A stretch of 24,026 nucleotides of DNA from DATDXN01 sp035289305. Lineage in GTDB: Bacteria; Patescibacteriota; Microgenomatia; UBA1406; HO2-37-13b. A program made the position numbers and the translations under genes. Below are positions 23,276 through 24,026 of this stretch, piece after piece. Under the pieces are notes generated by a model. That model had not been told where the DNA came from and did not search any database. It saw only the letters and a list, made by a program, of their open reading frames with translations. The stretch spans positions 1 through 24,026 of the forward strand of contig DATDXN010000032.1 in the NCBI GenBank assembly GCA_035289305.1, given 5' to 3'. How positions within the stretch are numbered: position 1 is the first letter of the stretch; each line of letters begins with the position of its first letter.

Positions 23276-23668
23276 TCATGAAAATTGTGATGAGCTAAGG
23301 GTAACGACAACAGAAGAATTTTCCGTATTTCCTGTTGCCTGTATATTTTGATAATGTTCAAGAGACCTATCTTCTTGTATTTCAGGGTGAAAAGAGTCTT
23401 GTATTACTTCAAGGGGAAGAATAAAGTGAGTAGCCTTTCGTGGTTCCCAAAAATTCACGGTAACCATAGATATGCAATTTGCGAGGAAGCATTCTCCTTT
23501 AAAAGACGTCCCTGTAAGTTGAGCTCTATCCAAAGAGATATAGTGTGTATAGGGATTGTCTCTTGATTCAACGTATGTTATATCAAGACAGTGTAACGAG
23601 GGTATTCTTCCTTTTAAGTCAGTATATTCATGATCTGCTAAAAATATCATAGAGGGGAGTTGTATCAT
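23276..23668 (-). CDS. Small hypothetical protein downstream of tRNA-Ala
   Basis: I do not recognise this 130-residue soluble protein (from ATG 23668). It has alternating hydrophobic/polar stretches such as RIPSLHCLDITYVES and CISMVTVNFWEP that suggest beta strands. Its end is rich in Ser, Thr and Val. Earlier in-frame codons (up to 23755) lie inside tRNA-Ala and are rejected. The gene begins 8 nt after the tRNA 3' end, so it would be on the same transcript. It is convergent with the SAM hydrolase gene. Confidence 0.5.
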   Translation of the reverse strand: MIQLPSMIFLADHEYTDLKGRIPSLHCLDITYVESRDNPYTHYISLDRAQLTGTSFKGECFLANCISMVTVNFWEPRKATHFILPLEVIQDSFHPEIQEDRSLEHYQNIQATGNTENSSVVVTLSSSQFS

Positions 23669-23676
23669 ATTCAATA

Positions 23677-23751
23677 TGGTGGACCAGAGGGGAATTGAAC
23701 CCCTGACCCCTGCAATGCGAATGCAGTGCTCTACCGCTGAGCTACTGGCCC
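23677..23751 (-). tRNA. tRNA-Ala(CGC)
   Basis: On the minus strand the cloverleaf is complete: acceptor GGGCCAG/CTGGTCC with the G3:U70 pair that marks alanine tRNAs, D arm GCTC-AGCGGTA-GAGC, anticodon arm CTGCA-TTCGCAT-TGCAG (anticodon CGC), and T arm AGGGG-TTCAATT-CCCCT. The discriminator is A and the 3' CCA is encoded. Confidence 0.97.
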
Positions 23752-23775
23752 ACAAGTTCAGACATTGACGGACAG

Positions 23776-23812
23776 GTGTGAATGCGGCGTATTTCCACTG
23801 TACTACAGGTCC
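23776..23812 (-). pseudogene. 5' half of a tRNA-Val(CAC), 3' half absent
   Basis: Reading the minus strand from 23812: acceptor strand GGACCTG, T8 A9, D arm GTAC-AGTGGAA-ATAC with the conserved A14, G15, G18, G19 and A21, G26, then CCGCA and the loop TTCACAC with U33 and anticodon CAC (23780-23778). After the anticodon loop the sequence does not pair (no TGCGG), has no T arm and no CAGGTCC. Tetrad and loop positions are all standard, so this is a true tRNA fragment. It lies 24 nt upstream of tRNA-Ala, on the same strand. A TATAAT-rich stretch upstream (about 23838-23857) could be a promoter. Confidence 0.7.
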
Positions 23813-23886
23813 ATTGGTTTATGTGAGGAGTCAGTGTAATTATAGATTATATCAAAGTTTCATTCAGGCGTTTTTTTACTTTTTGA

Positions 23887-23902
23887 GTAGGCTCTAGACT
23901 AG
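23887..23902 (+). repeat. Terminal inverted repeat of the right IS copy
   Basis: GTAGGCTCTAGACTAG, the same 16 bases found in reverse complement at 127-142. It marks the outer 3' end of the right IS copy. Confidence 0.75.
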
Positions 23903-24026
23903 GAAATTCTAACAAAACGATACTTTTTCAGTAAAACTATAAGCTCTTTGCACAACTGTTCTTTCTTCTTTCCGTATCTCCATTCGCATTCCTTTAAGTG
24001 TAGCATAAAATTTACTTTGCAACCAT
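23899..24026 (-). pseudogene. IS1595-like transposase, C-terminal fragment with a frame break
   Basis: On the minus strand one frame gives GCKVNFMLHLKECEWRYGKK. This looks like the well-conserved end of IS1595-type transposases ('xFYLHLKECEWRY'), but it stops at 23937. A second frame gives EEQLCKELIVLLKKY and ends at 23899, inside the terminal repeat. One extra A in the GGAAAG at the junction would join them as YGKEEQL. The copy is either mutated or has a base error near the contig end. Same orientation as the fragment at 1-101. Confidence 0.5.

Noticed and set aside
23669..23755. N-terminal extension of the small gene at 23276-23668
   Set aside because: The extension would be encoded by tRNA-Ala itself. 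ATG 23668 lies just after the tRNA.
1..24026. Circular plasmid or phage of about 24 kb with a single IS
   Set aside because: Joining the ends would give a transposase of only ~70 residues with its middle missing. Housekeeping genes (cysS, thyA, folC, tRNAs) also point to a chromosome.
1..24026. UGA recoded as glycine, as in some CPR lineages
   Set aside because: UGA ends several genes at sensible places (15175, 21145, 22400, 8014), in two cases overlapping the next start codon. The standard bacterial code fits.
1..24026. CRISPR array
   Set aside because: No series of regularly spaced direct repeats was seen.

Overview
The window looks like a chromosomal contig from an uncultivated bacterium of the Candidate Phyla Radiation (Patescibacteria), most likely the Microgenomates side. 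That placement is inference. It rests on AT-rich DNA, short operons, dockerin-type calcium repeats in a secreted protein, a giant multidomain protein, an NRAMP transporter with a non-canonical metal site beside an MgtE-type sensor protein, and UGA used as an ordinary stop. Both ends lie inside copies of one insertion sequence of the IS1595 type. The two copies share a 16-bp terminal repeat and point the same way, so the contig probably ends where repeats broke the assembly.

Left part (1-10.4 kb). After the IS end and a possible truncated gene tail come envelope genes: a CapA-type metallophosphatase and, divergent from it, a membrane-anchored penicillin-recognising serine hydrolase. The hydrolase gene runs into a ~100-nt GC-rich imperfect palindrome that lies between two convergent genes. 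Then follow an unknown protein, a three-gene cluster of small membrane proteins, a PIG-L deacetylase, cysS, and a MurF-like ligase whose N-terminal UDP-sugar domain is replaced by a membrane helix. A compact unit of promoter, 28-codon membrane peptide and strong terminator comes next. It precedes a CheD-like small protein, a methyltransferase gene broken by a one-base frameshift, and a FemAB/GNAT-like protein.

Middle part (10.4-19.7 kb, all minus strand). This is one long gene string, read from the right: dcd, a dUTPase of the same superfamily, thyA, folA, folC, then a dockerin protein and a ~1,600-residue protein. The first five make dTMP from dCTP and maintain its folate cofactor (dCTP to dUTP to dUMP to dTMP, dihydrofolate recycled by FolA, polyglutamylated by FolC). 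The last two are probably one secreted protein split by an indel in an A7 run. Its C-terminus carries a transglutaminase-like Cys-His-Asp triad followed by a protein-kinase-like segment that has lost the catalytic Asp.

Right part (19.8-24 kb). tRNA-Ile(GAU) is followed by a tight operon: a PRC-barrel/MgtE_N/CBS protein, an NRAMP-family transporter and a SAM hydroxide adenosyltransferase. On the minus strand are tRNA-Ala(CGC) with an encoded CCA, a small unknown gene, and the well-preserved 5' half of a tRNA-Val(CAC) with no 3' half.

Across the window several genes have a good -10 box ending 6-9 nt before the start codon, which predicts leaderless mRNAs. The most interesting candidates are the transglutaminase-like/pseudokinase secreted protein, the MgtE-sensor/NRAMP pair, and the small peptide-terminator unit.
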